Shown here one piece after another: positions 1-11,268 of a stretch of DNA of 64,000 bases; within the stretch, counting starts at the first letter, position 1; every line of letters starts with the position of its first letter. The translations under genes were made by a program, and so were the position numbers. Under the pieces are notes generated by a model. The model did no database searches, had not been told where the DNA came from, and worked only from the letters and a program-made list of their open reading frames with translations. This stretch comes from Cryptomeria japonica (taxonomy: Eukaryota > Streptophyta > Pinopsida > Cupressales > Cupressaceae): NCBI RefSeq assembly GCF_030272615.1, contig NC_081405.1, forward strand, positions 605,226,177 to 605,290,176, written 5' to 3'.

Positions 1-688
1 CCATTCCTAAACCTAGCCCATTCTATCTACCACCATCTCCCCTTTCATCCAACATCTTCTAGAACCTTTGTGACACTTGTCACTAAGTGTTCCTTTTCAT
101 CCTACTCCTTCTAGAAGCCTCTTGACACTTGTCACCATAGAGATGATAGATGTTCCCTTTAATCTAACCCCCTTTGCCAACCTCCTCCAATTTAACTATT
201 GATATCCTCAGATCAATCTTGACTGTTGATTCTTACCACATCACCCCTAGCCTTGGAAAATCCTATAAATAGACCTCATTTTGAGCAATATGGATCCCTT
301 CTCATTCTCATCTTATGCATTGTTATTATAGGCATCTAGCTTCTAGTTTATCATTCTTTAGCAATGTTATCATGCTTAATTTTAGCTTAATTGCATCTTA
401 ATCTTAGTTCATTTTCTAGATCAATCATGAACTCATATAGCTTAATCATGCTATTCTTGCTAGGTCATGCATTTTCATCCATCAAATCCTCTATCTAAGT
501 GTAGTCAAGTCACTGGAGTATGCATAATCAGATCTGAGAGCATTTTTCATACTTGCATTTACTAGGAGGCAATAAGTCGATTAGCTATGATTTTGTCTTT
601 CATTGCTTCAATTTACTAACCATTGCTTATAATGATTTATTGAGTTCATTATGGTTGCAAGTACAGGTACATTTCACAGAGCACGACA
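1..688 (+). repeat. 5' LTR of element A (partial)
   Basis: Direct repeat of the right part of 8456-9482 with scattered substitutions and a small indel near 140. It ends in ...GAGCACGACA just before the primer-binding-like site, matching ...GAGCATGACA at the end of the 3' LTR. Confidence 0.9.
264..271 (+). promoter_or_regulatory. TATA box in 5' LTR of element A
   Basis: TATAAATA in a sharp AT context followed by GACCTCATT; the same box is at 9058-9065 in the 3' LTR. It is the expected Pol II start region for the genomic RNA, with initiation expected about 30 bp downstream. Confidence 0.6.
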
Positions 689-691
689 TTT

Positions 692-710
692 TGGCACCCA
701 CCATGGGGCC
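692..710 (+). other. Primer binding site of element A
   Basis: TGGCACCCACCATGGGGCC lies 3 bp after the LTR end. It matches the site of element B (TGGCGCCCACCGTGGGGCC) except for two G-to-A changes at CpG positions. The priming tRNA was not assigned. Confidence 0.7.
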
Positions 711-778
711 GGAATCATCTCTTTTGGCCTCTTAATCTTCAGCAAACTTCATCTTTGTCCGACTTTGTTTCAGAAATT

Positions 779-1075
779 CATACGGGTTGCTTTTCCAGCT
801 TGTATGAACTTCCTTTCATCATAGGATGACAGACCATCCTGACTCGTACGAGGTGATTCTTCTATCGCATGACATCATTTTAACCATCGTAAATTGCTGA
901 TCTTGTGTCGTACGAGCTCCTTTTCATTGTCATACAGGAGCTAAATATTTGTTGTACAAGTCTCTGCTTTAGCATTTTCTGACTCATTCTAGCTCATTCC
1001 TATTTCCTACGAGTCTGTTTGTATTCCTATGCAAAATCTAAAGTTTTGTCATACTAACTAGAAATTTGTGTCGTA
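779..1075 (+). repeat. Leader array A1: TCGTACGA-like motif every 21-22 bp
   Basis: Copies of a degenerate GTCGTACGAG motif occur with the central C at 845, 866, 888, 909, 931 and 953 (steps 21, 22, 21, 22, 22). Less regular copies flank these at 779, 801, 820, 1006, 1050 and 1071. The filler between copies is not conserved. The core TCGTACGA is its own reverse complement. Many copies have lost CpG (TCATAC, TTGTAC). The array occupies the same place as the TAGCGC array of elements B and C. Confidence 0.75.
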
Positions 1076-1589
1076 TGACTCTCTGCCTTTGTGTTTTTCC
1101 ACAAACTGCAAGTTATAATTTTCAATTTTGTCTATACGTTGGTAATTTGCATTTTTGAAGGCCTTCTAGGCATTTTTAGCCCTTGAAAGTAGCGAAAGAG
1201 CTTGGGTAGGCATGCTCTTTCAAAATCTAATCTACAACTCTTGGAGACCTTTCCAACGAGTTAAACAACTTGTGATTTCTAGTCCCGAGCAGAAAGTTAT
1301 GCCTATTTGAAGTTAGGATAAAATTTCATATAGTTTTTTTTTGAAAATTTTGTAGTTCGGATCACTAATGCTAATTTTGTTCTGTCTGTGAGATTTTTGG
1401 CAACCTAATTCTTTTCTTCAAGATGATTTACAAAGATACGCTTGTCAAAGACATAATTCAAAACACAATCATGACTACTAACGGATTTATTGCAGGTTGC
1501 CTATGAATTCAACTAAACTTGGTGTATTCATTTAAATTTCTAGGCACACTTGATTTTGGGCTAAAAATGAACAACCATGTATTTCATGT

Positions 1590-2165
1590 CTTTGATGAAA
1601 GGCGAGTATTCTCTCACCTTTCTTAGGTGATCAAAAAGTTAGACTCATCCTTTTACTTTCATTAGTGCATCTCTTTAGTGGGCCTTCCCTCCCGAGGAGT
1701 TATTAACTCTTAGCCCTTAAGGCCAGTGAGAGGGGAATGACCTAAGTGGGAACGACTAACACCAAGTAATCCAACCCACTATAAAATAAATGTGTTTTTG
1801 ATGAAAATAAAAGCAACAATAGTGCTCGGGAATAGCTCTCCTCCATACCTTCGGGTATATCAAACCTTGGTTTTCAAGGCTGGGAGACCTCTTAATTGAG
1901 TTTATACCTCGATGCGTCGAATGGATCCCTTACTAGTGCCGGTTAAAATAGAAGTTACCTGATTCACCTCCAAATGGGTGATAATCTTTGTGCAAGAGAG
2001 ATAGTAACTCTCCCAAGACACTTGCCATATGGTGCCCCCATTAGCATTTGGAGTCAGATGATACAACATTGAGAATCCATTGCGTGAGACTCAGCGGCCG
2101 TATTTTGATTAGCTATTGGGTGTGTACCTAAGTCAGCAAGCAAAGGTTTTCATTCTCAGCCAACT
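1590..2165 (+). other. Conserved leader core of element A
   Basis: This stretch aligns in outline with 11990-12620 of element B and 28620-29260 of element C: a CCCGAGGAGTT hairpin region, then GGCC, then GAACGACCTAAGTGGGAA, then CCAACCCACTATAA, then GGGAGACCTC and GAGTTTAT blocks. Element A's LTRs and flanking arrays do not align with B's, so conservation here stands out. A hairpin GAGTTA/TAACTC is at 1697-1709. No long ORF explains the conservation. A structured RNA element (packaging, dimerisation or translation) is an inference. Confidence 0.6.
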
Positions 2166-2339
2166 TCCGTAGGGTTTAGCTTGATTGAAGTCATTTATCA
2201 CATCATGTGTTTTCTGTGTATTCATCCCTAAATGAGAAAATCAAACACCTAAAAACTGGAAAACATTAGCAAAACATCATCAGAATTCAAAGATCAAAAT
2301 CAGCAAAACAAACACTTTTTACCATTCTCTGAAACCTAT

Positions 2340-2592
2340 CGTAAGAGCTTTAATTCTCTGTAGCATGATTCATAATCTCTGTCAGACAAGTTAACTTGCA
2401 TAAAATCATTTGTCATACTATTTGCTATCCTGTGTCATACAAGTTATCTATTTTGTCATATGGTCTATAATCCCAAGTCGTACGAGTTGTTGTTGTTTAT
2501 ATGAAAAACTATGTTTTGTCATATGACTCTGTATCTTGTGTCATCCTAACCTAAATCTTATGTCGTATGAAACTCTACATCTGTCAGTCCAG
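2340..2592 (+). repeat. Leader array A2: second TCGTACGA-like array
   Basis: Motif copies have their central C at 2414, 2436, 2457, 2479, 2520, 2542, 2564 and 2585, giving steps of 22, 21, 22, 41 (about twice 20.5), 22, 22 and 21. The best copy is GTCGTACGAG near 2477-2486. It flanks the conserved core on the 3' side as array A1 does on the 5' side. Confidence 0.72.
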
Positions 2593-3227
2593 AGTTGTGT
2601 CCTGCATGCCTGTTTCAGATTTATCATTTCTTCCTGATCAATTTGCAGTAAACATAAACACCTGTTATCTTTCAATCCATGCTTGGATTGTCTGCTTGGT
2701 TTGCTTGGTCAAGTTATCATTCGTCAAAATCAGACTCTAGAAGATAAACACCTCAAGATTTTCAAAGTGCTCACCCCCAAAAAGTTCAAGATCTAAACAT
2801 CTCAAAGTGCATTATCACCCTCTTTGATAAACTGATCACTCAAACATAGTTTCTCATCAGGATCAATCATCCTTTATCATGAAACTGAAACGTTTGGTCA
2901 GGATAACTTAGTCCCACATCGTAGGATATATCATTCTTACTAGAATTGGTTCTTATCAATCATCATCATTTCATTCCTAAATCGCAGATCAAAAAACTTG
3001 CAAAATTTTAAACACTTGAATTATCTTTGCATGCCCTATCATTCTAGCGTATCTACCTTGACAGTTGATCACTTATCAAAACAACTTTTAGACAATTGAA
3101 CCCCTGAAACGGAAATAGAAACATTTGCAATAGCTGAAGATCACATCAACATGACATACCAAAGAAAATACAAGTAACAAGCCAACATATCAGAGAAATC
3201 AAACAAGTCCAAAATCAAAATCAAACT

Positions 3228-4559
3228 ATGTTAAAACCTCACAAGGATTCAAATACATCTCCAAAGAAAAGTGGTTCTTTTATGCACCTCTTAAAGAGAT
3301 CCCTAAAGGATTTGGCTAAAGAAGATCAAAATCGTACACCCATGTCTAGCAATGGCTCATCCCCCCATAAACAAATTGATTCTAAAATGGCATCTATTCC
3401 TACACCTCTTGAAAGCTTGCACGAACCTTCCATAGCATCCTTGCCAAACAATACATCCAAAGCTGAAGTTTCCCAAGGGATATCCATAATGGCCATCAAA
3501 CCTATTTCAGAGGATCCTATTCAAAGCTCATCTCCTTCATATCCAAGCATTGATTCATTGCAAAATCCCCATAGCGCTTCCTTGCAAATTGAAGTCCTCA
3601 TTCATAGAACGCTTGTTAAATGTGTCCTAATAGATGGGGGAGCTAGCTTGAACATTTTCTCTTTGAGTCTTGTCTGTGCTCTAGGATATTCAGAAGATGC
3701 AGCTAATTCCTAGAAAAGGATAAAAATCAAAACATTTGGTGAAGAAGAACATTACTCCAAAGGAATTGTGATATTACCTATCAAAGTGGGACCTCTACAG
3801 AAAGATACAGCATGCCAAGTTTTAGACTTGTACCTACTATACAATATATTCTTGGGGAGACCATGGATTCAGGACATATAAGCTATTACATCAACATGTA
3901 ATTAGTGCTTAATATTTCCATACAATGGACAAGAAACCACTATCTCAGCAGACTCAAATCCATTGCAATGTTGTAGTAATCTGAAAACAGCTCAAGAGAT
4001 CATTATTCTACATAATAAAGAGGCAGCATCTTCAAGTAAGGAACAATAATTTGGATCAATTATGTCAAGCATGGAAAAACAAATACAGCTAAGAGATCGA
4101 GGGAACGAAGAATATTTTCTATCATGGACAAACAAACAAGAGCAACTTCAAATTGAGAGGGATGAAGAAGCGGATATGGTAGCCAATGTAGTTCACATGT
4201 ATGCAAAACAAATGTTAGGAACTAGCCTACTTGAGTCAGAATCACATGTGACTAACATGGACTTAACTAAGGATGATCAGGATTTTCTTATACGAGGTCA
4301 TTCTGATGAGAGTATCATTCTAGACATGGAAACACATACAGAAATCTCTGACATCTCTATCATGACCCCTAATATTTTTGAAACTATTCAACCTGAAGAT
4401 CCTTTATCCTTAAGCTATCATGAACCTATGGACTAGGAAAATGAAGGACATACTGCCATTAATGCCTTACCAAATGATCAGGCCATATCCTTATATCTTA
4501 ATGAAATCAAACCCACAACAACTTTCACCAGGGATTTCGCTAACATATCTTCCAGTCAA
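3228..4559 (+). pseudogene. Element A protease segment of pol (gag missing)
   Basis: The frame opens with an ATG at 3228 and a Ser/Pro-rich stretch. A retroviral aspartic protease follows (LIDGGASLNIF near 3630-3660; D-G-G in place of the usual D-S/T-G), then a segment matching element B's ILPIQVG...LLGRPWI near 3770-3870. The frame is broken by a TAG at 3711-3713 and several later stops, including ones near 3880, 3902 and 4050. In element B about 1600 nt of gag precede this region; here nothing like the Gag core or its Cys/His motif is present, and the protein begins with unrelated sequence. The segment 4062-4436 matches the acidic linker between protease and RT in B. Confidence 0.75.
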
Positions 4560-5405
4560 GTGGGTGTTAAATCTCCTAGTCGCAAAAGTGAAAATAAAGA
4601 AAACAATATGAGGTCTAATGTTGAAAACCATTTATTGCCAACATTAGACCGGAAAAAAGTAAAAATAAAGGATGCATCTAATGGTGAAAATCTCCTCGAG
4701 GTGCCGAAAGATGGGAGATTTGACACCTTACCTAAATTTTATCAAGAGGAGTTATCTATCCTAATAGAACCAATAGAGGCAGTTATCATTGGCACAACTG
4801 ATCTACATCCAACAATCTCTCTATCAGAACTAGCAAGACAAAAATACTTGAAACCATTTAAAAGATGGCAAGTCAATTTTACCTATTCATATACAGACAT
4901 TCCAGGGTTCAATCCATATCTTACAGTACATCACCCGAATATCAGTCCAGGAGAAAACATCAATAAAGGAACACAACACGGATCAAGAGCAGGTATTCTA
5001 TTTATCACACCACAAGGGAATACAATCCCAAAAGCATACAAATTAAGCTTTCCATGTACAAACAATATAGCAGAGTATGAAGCATTGGTAACAGGTATCA
5101 AAATGGTTGTAGAATGGAACATTAAACAACTTCAGGTCTTTGGAGACTCTGAGCTTGTCATTAATCAAATCAATGATGACTATCAAACAAAAGATGACAA
5201 ACTCATGCCTTACAAAAAGATGGTGGATGATATCAAGAAGTACTTTGTAGAAATAACTTTTGAACAGATTCCAAGAAATGACAACAAAGAAGCAGACGCC
5301 ATGGCTTCACTTGCTTCTCTATTGTGGACACATGAAAATCAACATCGTTATGAATTCCTGGTTGAAGAGTTGTTTCATCATGTCTTTAATTATCCTGATT
5401 CCTGA
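4560..5405 (+). pseudogene. Element A pol segment with in-frame loss of RT, joined to RNase H
   Basis: An open stretch of 281 codons. Its first about 130 residues match the region just before RT in element B (KVKIKDAS...DGR..., then TDIPGFNPYLTVHHPNIS). It then passes directly, near 4955-4975, into the second (archaeal-type) RNase H domain (AGILFITPQGN..., NNIAEYEALVTGIKM near 5060-5100, DSELVINQIN near 5145-5170). In B these two points are about 1.3 kb apart and enclose the whole RT and first RNase H. The join keeps the frame. The first catalytic Asp of the second RNase H (YFDGS position) is lost with the deletion. The frame agrees with the protease and integrase segments. Confidence 0.8.
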
Positions 5406-6699
5406 ACCATCTGTCAAATTATTGGACATGATTCCTCCCGCTATGGCCAAAATTACACATACCTGAAAGATAATATCTTACCTCCTGACTTATCAAAAAA
5501 CCAAAAGAGAAACTTTATTCGCCAATCCTCTCATTTTACTCTTGTTGTGGATACCCTGTTTAAACGAGGTCTAGATAGTACTCTCTTATGATGTCTTAAA
5601 CAAGAAGAATCTGAGAAGGCTTTACATGAAGTCCATAATGGCATTTGTGGAACTCATTCAAGTGGTCTTACCCTTTCGAAAAAACTCATACGCTTGGGCT
5701 ACTATTGGCTGACTATGGAACGAGGTTCTTTTAAGATAGCAAGAACATGTAAACAATGTCAAATCCATGGGAACTTTATCCATGCACCAGCACAAGAACT
5801 ACATGCTTTAGCAACATCTTGGCCTTTTTGTCAATGGGGACTTGATCTAGTAGGAAAGATAAATCCTTCCTCATCTAATGGACACAAAATCATTCTTGTA
5901 GCTACTGAATATTTTACAAAATGGATTGAAGCGGTACCTCTCATAAACATCACAGGAAAACAAATTGTTGCATTTATCTTGAATTACATCATCTGTCGCT
6001 ATGGAATACCAATGACCATTATCACTGATAAAGGGCGACCATTCAAGAATTAGGATGTACAAGAGCTATGTGAGAAATTCAAAATCCAACACAGATTCTC
6101 CACACCATATTATCCATAGGGAAATGGGCAAGCAGAAGCATCTAACATAACTATTCTGAAAATCCTTAAAAATACAGTGAACGATGCCGGGAAAGATTGG
6201 CATATCCAACTAAACCCTGCTCTATGGGCCTACCACACTAGTATCCGCACACCAACAGGTGCCACACCTTTCTCTCTTATATATGGATCAGAAGCCATAT
6301 TGCCAATCGAAGTAGAGATACCTTCTCTACGTGTATCACTAAAAGGTCTTATCCAAAATGAAGAACAAATAGTATCTAGACTACAAGAGTTAGAACTGAT
6401 CCATGAACGTAGACACAATGCCTTTGATCATCTAAAGGTATATCAACAAAGAAAGAATGTGTCAGAGCTATAATCATAAGGTAAAACCATGAATCTTTCA
6501 AGTGGGAGAACTAGTGCTAAAGGAAAATCCACGCAACCAGGCAGATCGAGAAAAGAAAGGAAAATTTGAACCAAACTGGTTAGGTCCATTTGTGGTCACA
6601 GTAGTATTTGGATCAAGAGCATATCAACTATCAACATAGGACGAAGATCAGCTCAAGGAACCTATCAATAACATGCACCTAAAGAAATTCTATGTTTGA
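5406..6699 (+). pseudogene. Element A integrase segment
   Basis: It follows the RNase H after a stop at 5403-5405. The HHCC zinc-binding part runs about 5620-5765 (H...H, then CKQCQIHG). The catalytic core is at 5820-6140 (GLDLVGKI; ITDKGRPF with a TAG at 6051-6053; GNGQAEAS near 6120). A C-terminal part carries GEL VLKENPR and a GPF motif. One base is inserted near 6453: the homologue of B's residues MCRSYNHK continues in the +1 frame and ends at the TGA at 6697-6699. It would have bound element ends for integration; it is now inactive. Confidence 0.8.
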
Positions 6700-6715
6700 A
6701 AAATCAGAACAATCA

Positions 6716-7461
6716 AAAACACTGAAAAATCAGAAAAATAAAAAACAGTGAAAAATATAAAAAAATCAAAAACAGTGAAAAAGCAGAAAATCCAAAAAAA
6801 ATCAAATATCAGACAAAGTGCAATAAAAATAGACAGTGAAAACCTGGCAAACATGCACTATCTGCCAGCTAGCTCTTCCATCTATTAGTCCATGCATTCA
6901 TTCTTCCATCAATGCTATCCATATGCAATTTAAGCCTTTATACATACGCAGACATCCCAGGTGGCTTCTTGCCATGGTTTAGATTATTGAATATATCATT
7001 ACGCCTTTGTTTCTAGGCTTGGGGCAAAATCCTACACCTAGCTAGGGGAAAAAATTCTTGATCATTTTGATCTTAACCAAACAAGTAGAACAAACAATTA
7101 CACAACTCTTATCAAGCGAAAACTGAGACACATCCAACATTGATCATGAGATCAAACTATCAACTATCAAGCTATCACGAAATCAATCAAAGCACATCAC
7201 ACACTTTTCAGTGGAATAATATCTTTTGGATAATGATTTTAACATAATTGTTCAACTTTTCTATATTGATTTTTGCTATCATGATTTCTGAGTGACTCCA
7301 GGATGTTATTGACTAGAGGAACAAGGAAGAAACATTATATTTTTCTTTTCTGTAGTCTAAAAATTAATCATTAATATGTGCAAATTTGTCTCGGGACATG
7401 ATCATCGAAGTATCATTGAAGACATTTCCAATTGCGTATTGAAATGATTGATATCGCTTGT
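6716..7461 (+). other. A-rich start of the 3' region of element A
   Basis: 6716-6815 is a degenerate A-rich repeat of the type GTGAAAAATCA. The box GTGAAAACCTGG at about 6837 recurs in element B near 21572, at the same distance from pol. No gene is seen in the remainder. Confidence 0.5.
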
Positions 7462-7479
7462 TTTACACAAACAACACTT

Positions 7480-7577
7480 AGGTCATCTTGGTTCAATTAT
7501 ACCTCGATGCTTGTGTTAACTTGCTATATCAAAAATCCAGGAAAGAAGTGCTCAGGTCATCATGGTTCAATTATACC
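7480..7577 (+). repeat. Duplicated GGTTCAATTATACC motif, element A 3' region
   Basis: Two copies of AGGTCATCWTGGTTCAATTA-TACC begin at 7480 and 7554, 74 bp apart. The same duplicated motif occurs in element B at 22233 and 22306 (73 bp apart). Confidence 0.6.
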
Positions 7578-7961
7578 ATCAATGTTTGCACTCACTTCCC
7601 ACATTTCAAAAGCTCAATGATGACAAAAATGCAAAATAATCTAGTGACTGGTCCGGTCATTCCATTGCATTTTAGCTTGCATTTCATTCTTGCATGGGAT
7701 CCTAAAGGCTCCTTTTATCCAAGGTTAAATCTATCACAGGAATCATCAAAGTATCATCACAAGTGTATACACAATTAGAATAATGACTCATATCTCTCTC
7801 ATGATATTATCGACCAAGCCTAAATCTTATGCTATCTCTCTCAACAGAATCAACATAGGCATATCCAAATCTTTCTGCAACTTGATATCAAGAAACTGTC
7901 AGTTCTTTATCTAATCAACCTTATCAAATGAAATCAATCAATCAAACCTAATTGATTCTGA

Positions 7962-8155
7962 ATCATGTCTTATACAAGATGTATCCTTCCTAAAACCAAA
8001 CAATCTAATTCTGATTCATGTCTTATACAAGATGTATCCTTCCTAAAACCAAGCGTTCTAATCATGTCTTATACAAGATGTATCCTTCCTGAAACCAGAC
8101 GCTTTGATCATCATTGTCCTATACAGGATGAATCCTTCCTAAAACCAGATTGAAT
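7962..8155 (+). repeat. Four-copy imperfect tandem repeat, element A 3' region
   Basis: Four copies of a unit containing TCTTATACAAGATGTATCCT and TCCTAAAACCA start near 7962, 8015, 8062 and 8116, spaced 47-54 bp apart. The short open frame across it is a consequence of the repeat, not a gene. Confidence 0.75.
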
Positions 8156-8440
8156 CTTGATCTTATCAATCTAATAAATCAAGATTTTTCAATCTTTCCA
8201 ATCTAAGCAATCAAGCTAATCGAAGAACTTGCATTTTCATCAAAACATAGTTGCAGAAATCAAATCAAATCTATTGGGATATCAATCTCGCAAAAACTCC
8301 AAAGATCAATTATCTCAATTGATCTCCTGAGGGGGCATCATACCGGAATTTAGCAATCAAGAGCTAGGGCATTCTATCAAATCAATACCATCAACAAAAT
8401 GAGATTATTCTTTGAATCAACGCGTCATCACACCTCACTT

Positions 8441-8455
8441 CAAAGAGGGTCAAAA
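8441..8455 (+). other. Polypurine tract of element A
   Basis: CAAAGAGGGTCAAAA lies directly before the TG that opens the 3' LTR. Element B has CAAAGAGGGGCAAAA at the same place, preceded by the shared CACTT. Confidence 0.65.
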
Positions 8456-9482
8456 TGTATACACCTAAAAATGGCCTGAATATAATTAGTTAAATAAGCA
8501 ATTATTTAATTAATCTCCCTTCCCAATTTAATTGAATTCACTAAGCAATTTGATTAAATTTCCCTTTTCATCTACTTATTAATAAATCTAAGGAATTATT
8601 AAATAGGTTCATTTCATTTCACCCCTTTAATTAATTAATTCAAATTAATTAATTTCCTCCATCCAAATCCATTTCTTCTATTCCTTTAATTAATTAAAAC
8701 AAATCAATCATGAGTTGTTGAGATTAATTATCCTTTTCATATTATTTGAATTTTTAAATTCAAATTCTCCTAACTTCTACCACTCCTAAACCTAACCATT
8801 CGTAAACCTAACCCATTCTATCTACCACCATCTCCCCTTTCATCCAACATCTTCTAGAACCTTTGTGACACTTGTCACTAAGTGTTCCCTTTCATCCTAC
8901 TCCTTCTAGAAGCCTCTTGACACTTGTCACCATAGAATGACAAATGTTCCCTTTAATCCAACCCCCTTTGCCAACCTCCTCCAATTTAACCATTGATATC
9001 CTCATATCAATATTGACTATTTATTCTTTCCACATCACCCCTAGCCTTGGAAAATCCTATAAATAGACCTCATTTTGAGCAATATGGATCCCATCTCATT
9101 CTCATCTTATGCATTGTTATTATAGGCATCTAGCTTCTAGTTTATCATTCTTTAGCAATGTTATCATGCTTAATCTTATCTTAATTGCATCTTAATCTTA
9201 GTTCATTTTCTAGATCAATCATGAACTCATATAGCTTAATCATGCTATTCTTGCTAGGTCATGCATTTTCATCCATCAAATCCTCCATCTAAGTGTAGTC
9301 AAGTCACTGGAGTATGCATAATCGGATCTGAGAGCATTTTTCATATTCACATTTACTAGGAGGCAATAAGTCAATTACCTATGGTTTTGTCTTTCATTGC
9401 TTCAATTTACTAACCATTGCTTATAATGATTTATTGAGTGCATTTTGGTTTCAGGTACAGGTACATTTCATAGAGCATGACA
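8456..9482 (+). repeat. 3' LTR of element A (complete, 1027 bp)
   Basis: It opens with TGTATACACC and ends with GAGCATGACA, and matches 1-688 in its right two thirds. The U3 part is very AT-rich with repeated TTAATTAA. A TATA box TATAAATA is at 9058-9065. Confidence 0.88.
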
Positions 9483-9691
9483 ACTAGTAATACAACATCT
9501 AAAGTAATACATGATACATTAAACTAATGTGTTTTCATTAAACATAACATAAGATAGTGCTCATTTTAACCATTGAAAGATAACCATGAGATATTACATC
9601 AATTAATACTTCTAAGATACTAAATTCATTTTAATACACCAATATCAAATGTTCCTATCCTATAAAATCTTACAAGCATAGTAATTCTATA
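9483..9691. other. Spacer between elements A and B
   Basis: 209 bp of AT-rich sequence with no recognisable gene or repeat. It should contain one copy of element A's target duplication, which cannot be checked because A's left flank is outside the window. Confidence 0.5.
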
Positions 9692-11159
9692 TGTAGATGT
9701 ATAAAAATAACCATATTCCTAAATGAATATTTTATATTCATTTCTCTATTTAATTAAATCCAATTTAATTAAATAACCCACATTCCTCTATTTAATTAAG
9801 TAAATTACTCAATTTATTTAAATTAAATTCACTATATCCATTTAATGAATAAATCATTTTATTCAATTAAATCCCCCCTATCCACTTTTAATTAAATTCA
9901 AATTTAATTAAATAGTTATCCTAAATTGAATAACTCTAATTTATTTAATTGCAACCAAATTGAATTAAATTACTTTATTTCAATTAAATCCTATTATCCC
10001 TCCATCCACTTGCAAAATCCCAAACCCTTTTCTAATCCCTTCTAGAATCTTCTTATCGCTTCTAATTAACCTAACCCCTCCTCTAAACTTTGTCACATTC
10101 CTAAGCAAAAGGAGGTCACTTCTCAAACCCTCAAAGTCTTTGTTAACCATTAAAGGCTTTCAACCTTCAACCACTTATTTCCTCAAAGTCTTTGATAACC
10201 ATTAAAGGCTTTCAACCTTCAACCACTTAATCCCCCAAAGTCTCCAATAACCATTAATGGTTAACTCAAACCCTCCTACATGGTTAAAACATTTGTTTTC
10301 ACTCAACCTTCATCCAACCCAAGGGTCTCATCAGGCCTTTAATGCTTTGACCATGATTATCTCTTAAATATTTGCACAAAGGTTTATCCTTAGATTAACT
10401 CTTAATCCAGTGGGTAATCCTAACTTAGACTTGACCCTTAGCCTCTAGATAACCATGAGGTCTTCTTAGGTATTCAATGTCTCCAACCCCTTCTCTCAAC
10501 CCAACCCTATGTTGACACTTGTCACCATTTCATTGGTGCCAATTACAAACATGGATCCCCAACTTTCAAACTCAACCCTTGATTAAACCATTCAATCCTG
10601 ACCATCCATTGCCCTATTTTTACTATAAATAGAGCTCTCATTCCTCCATTTTGATAATCCTTCAAATTTGTAGCATCACACTTATGCTCAAATACATTCA
10701 AGCTTTCTCATTTCATATATGCTCATCATTTAGTCTCTCTTAAATCGGGAACTAGTCTAAATATGCATGTTTACAATACTTTCTTTATCATTTAGCTCAA
10801 TCATAGACTAATATATCATGTTACGATAGTATTCATACTAATCTTGTCATCTTATAGTTAGTTTATTGCATTTCTAGCATCATGAATAGCTTAGGATGCA
10901 TCTCATATTAAATCAACACAAAAGCATCCCTCGTTCTTACATTTGCCATCCCTAAACCATTTTGCTCAGTGATCTGAGAGCAAAAACATTGGTTTGAGGG
11001 ACATTGTAAGATAGAGAACCATGGGACCAACCTTGGGAAGCTGAGTAATACTTCATTACTCAATAGCTTGTATCAAGAAGTCCTATGTATGTGTGTGGAC
11101 AAGTCATTTAGCAATATTTTCACATATTGAGTTTTATCAGCCCACTTTTCCCGCATACA
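9692..11159 (+). repeat. 5' LTR of element B
   Basis: It runs from TGTAGATGTATAAAAA to CCCGCATACA. The copy at 26341-27808 is equally long and nearly identical. U3 is rich in TTAATTAAA-type sequence. It contains a local duplication of CAAAGTCTTTGWTAACCATT (near 10125 and 10195). Confidence 0.93.
10624..10631 (+). promoter_or_regulatory. TATA box in 5' LTR of element B
   Basis: TATAAATA followed by GAGCTCTCATT, about 535 bp before the LTR end. The same box is at 27273-27280 in the right LTR. Confidence 0.6.
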
Positions 11160-11163
11160 TTTC

Positions 11164-11182
11164 TGGCGCCCACCGTGGGGCC
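11164..11182 (+). other. Primer binding site of element B
   Basis: TGGCGCCCACCGTGGGGCC lies 4 bp after the LTR end; an identical site is at 27813-27831 in element C. The tRNA is not assigned. Confidence 0.75.
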
Positions 11183-11268
11183 TGACCCCAAATATCAAAT
11201 CGGTTTTTGAAACTAATCACTTTTGCAGGTCCGTGGGAAACAGAAATCAGCGTGTGGGAAACATTCCC

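Larger units (their letters stand above)
1..9482 (+). mobile_element. Element A: non-autonomous Tat-like Ty3/Gypsy LTR retrotransposon, left end outside window
   Basis: Bases 1-688 match the second half of the complete LTR at 8456-9482; window base 1 aligns near base 8796, so about 340 bp of the 5' LTR lie outside. Between the LTRs are a primer-binding-like site, a 2.5-kb leader, a pol-like frame with protease, partial RNase H and integrase segments, and a 1.7-kb 3' region ending in a purine-rich tract. No gag and no reverse transcriptase can be found, so it could only have moved with proteins from a relative. Its pol proteins resemble those of element B, but its LTR sequence is different. 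Confidence 0.88.
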
